This document shows positions 63,029-64,000 of a DNA stretch of 64,000 nt, one piece after another (position 1 is the first letter of the stretch; each line of letters starts with the position of its first letter). Made by a program: the position numbers and the translations under genes. Source of the DNA: Streptomyces sp. A3M-1-3 (GTDB lineage: Bacteria > Actinomycetota > Actinomycetes > Streptomycetales > Streptomycetaceae); NCBI RefSeq assembly GCF_024213665.1, contig NZ_JANAVP010000009.1, forward strand, positions 1 through 64,000. Reading direction: 5' to 3'. The notes beneath the pieces were generated by a model that saw nothing but the letters and a program-made list of their open reading frames with translations, made no database searches and was not told where the DNA came from.

Positions 63029-63063
63029 CCGCCCCCAGCCGTAGCCGCCCCCAGCCGCAGCCC
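63021..63063. repeat. 16-base repeat covering the RNA ligase gene stop
   Basis: AGCCGTAGCCGCCCCC occurs twice in tandem (63021-63036, 63037-63052) and a third, partial copy begins AGCCGCAGCCC. The first copy contains the TAG stop of the upstream gene. Confidence 0.88.
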
Positions 63064-63070
63064 GGGCAAC

Positions 63071-63826
63071 TCATACCGGCAGCCTCCGGAACACCTGCCG
63101 CGGCATATGCCGCAGCGCCGACATCACCAGCCGCATCGCGCCCGGTACCCACACCGTCTCCGAGCGCCACCGCAGCCCCTGCTCGATCGCCTCCGCCACC
63201 GCCTCCGGCGTCGTGGCGAGCGGCGCCTCGGCGAGGCCCGCCGTCATCTTCGACCGTACGAACCCGGGCCGTACGACCATCACCTGCACGCCCGTGCCGT
63301 GCAGCGCGTCCCCGAGTCCCTGCGCGAACGCGTCCAGGCCCGCCTTGCTCGACCCGTAGATGAAGTTCGCGCGCCGCGCCCGCTCACCGGCCACCGACGA
63401 GAGCACCACCAGCGAGCCGTGCCCCTGCCGGCGCAGGGCCGCGGCGCAGACCAGCCCCGCCGACACCGCGCCGGTGTAGTTCGTCTGCGCGACCGCGACG
63501 GCCGAGAGGGGCTCGTTCTCGTCCCGCGCCTGGTCGCCGAGGATACCGAAGGCCAGCAGCACCACGTCGATGTCGCCGTCGGCGAACACCTTGCCGAGCA
63601 GGGCCTCGTGCCCGGCGGGGTCCAGTGCGTCGAACGCGACGGTACGGACCTTCGCGCCCAGCTCGCGCAGTTCACCCGCGGCCGCCTCCAGGCCGGCGGA
63701 GGGGCGGCCGGCCAGCCACACGGTCCTGGTCCGGCGGGCCACCAGCCGGCGTGCGGTGGCGAGTCCGATGTCGGACGTGCCGCCGAGGACGAGCAGGGAC
63801 TGCGGGGCGCCGAAGGCGTCCTTCAT
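63071..63826 (-). CDS. dprE2: Decaprenylphosphoryl-2-keto-erythro-pentose reductase (DprE2-like)
   Basis: This is a 251-residue short-chain dehydrogenase. The Rossmann start is LLVLGGTSDIGLATARRL. The active site has VVLSSVAGERARRANFIYGSSKAGLDAF with Ser, Tyr and Lys. PGFVRSKMTAGLAEAPLATT and a C-terminal amphipathic segment are typical of DprE2. It reduces the keto intermediate made by DprE1 in making decaprenylphosphoryl-arabinose. It follows the dprE1 end after 39 bases on the same strand, so the pair is co-transcribed. The ATG has AGGAGAG upstream. Confidence 0.9.
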   Translation of the reverse strand: MKDAFGAPQSLLVLGGTSDIGLATARRLVARRTRTVWLAGRPSAGLEAAAGELRELGAKVRTVAFDALDPAGHEALLGKVFADGDIDVVLLAFGILGDQARDENEPLSAVAVAQTNYTGAVSAGLVCAAALRRQGHGSLVVLSSVAGERARRANFIYGSSKAGLDAFAQGLGDALHGTGVQVMVVRPGFVRSKMTAGLAEAPLATTPEAVAEAIEQGLRWRSETVWVPGAMRLVMSALRHMPRQVFRRLPV

Positions 63827-63836
63827 GGGAACTCTC

Positions 63837-63880
63837 CTGGAGATCGAGCCGTTCTGAGAATCGGGCTAGAGATCGAGCCG
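63837..63880. repeat. 15-base direct repeat at the dprE1 end
   Basis: CT(G/A)GAGATCGAGCCG occurs at 63837-63851 and 63866-63880 (14 of 15 identical). The second copy holds the dprE1 stop. The first is a duplicate of the gene's last codons just before dprE2. Confidence 0.85.
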
Positions 63881-64000
63881 GCGGGCCAGATCCGACATGA
63901 AGACCCCGTGCGGGTCCAGCTCCGCCCGCAGGGCCCGGAATTCGTCCACCCGCGGGTACATCGCGGCGAGCAGGTCGGGCCGCAGCCGGGAGTCCTTCGC
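63866..64000 (-). CDS. dprE1: DprE1-like FAD oxidase, C-terminal end
   Basis: Forty-four codons run off the window edge. They read AKDSRLRPDLLAAMYPRVDE onward and end with GVFMSDLARRLDL, the typical end of decaprenylphosphoryl-ribose 2'-oxidase (DprE1). The adjacent DprE2-like reductase supports the call. Only the C-terminus is visible, so nothing can be said of the FAD site. Confidence 0.88.
   Translation of the reverse strand, partial: AKDSRLRPDLLAAMYPRVDEFRALRAELDPHGVFMSDLARRLDL

Overview
The window is a very GC-rich stretch of chromosome with many GTG starts, strong third-position G/C bias and classic Streptomyces families: DUF397/DUF5753 regulators, WXG100 proteins, NlpC/P60 hydrolases with a c-di-AMP riboswitch, class F sortase, PerM-type membrane protein, DUF3017 and DprE1/DprE2. 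From memory, the order pcrA - M23 peptidase - lipase - B12 protein - (SWIM/DUF5691/MoxR/DUF5682/VWA) - sucCD - HTH - PerM - purN - purH - RDD - folD - DUF3017 - mdh - choline/betaine operon - glyA - trpS is that of the Streptomyces core chromosome. This looks like an ordinary chromosomal segment with one accessory block at its left end (about 1-10500).

Left accessory block. A WhiJ-like cassette (truncated ATP-binding partner, XRE-DUF5753 regulator, DUF397 protein) is followed by an HsdR restriction subunit coupled to a YgjP-like metallopeptidase, with no hsdM or hsdS in view. Next is a WXG100-headed polymorphic-toxin locus: two WXG100 proteins, a 225-residue toxin-head protein, an unrecognised protein of visibly lower GC, the C-terminal half of an RNase A-type CdiA toxin domain, and an immunity protein built of two CdiI-like repeats. 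A decayed esterase pseudogene closes the block.

Cell-envelope block (10519-20183). It holds two NlpC/P60 hydrolases (the second under a c-di-AMP riboswitch), a small membrane protein, a class F sortase with a secreted partner, the PcrA helicase, an M23 peptidase and a lipase.

MoxR-VWA block (20601-30390). A B12-binding mutase subunit is followed by a divergent five-gene module. DUF5691 and a SWIM zinc-finger protein are on the minus strand. A MoxR ATPase, a DUF5682 protein and a VWA protein are on the plus strand, joined by stop/start overlaps. Nobody could assign a biochemical role from sequence alone, and it is the best candidate here for an undescribed system.

Central metabolism (30709-45979). 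This part carries sucCD, an unusual XRE/sigma-like/membrane fusion, PerM, purNH, RDD, folD, DUF3017, a dimeric-type NADP isocitrate dehydrogenase, a DUF2690 receptor-like HTH protein and mdh.

Betaine block and right end. Betaine-aldehyde dehydrogenase, a choline-oxidase-type GMC oxidase and a glycine-betaine ABC importer with two permease domains fused in one chain form an operon that can both make and import betaine. Then come an AhpD-like protein divergent from a MocR regulator, a MazF toxin with a tiny antitoxin, a lipoprotein/ATP-grasp pair, rocD, glyA behind a candidate ZTP riboswitch, a truncated ECF sigma gene, trpS, a 2'-5' RNA ligase-like protein, dprE2 and the end of dprE1.

A recurrent oddity is that at least five genes have their last codons and stop codon duplicated as short direct repeats just downstream. 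Palindromic mini-elements have also entered two probable riboswitches and one coding region.
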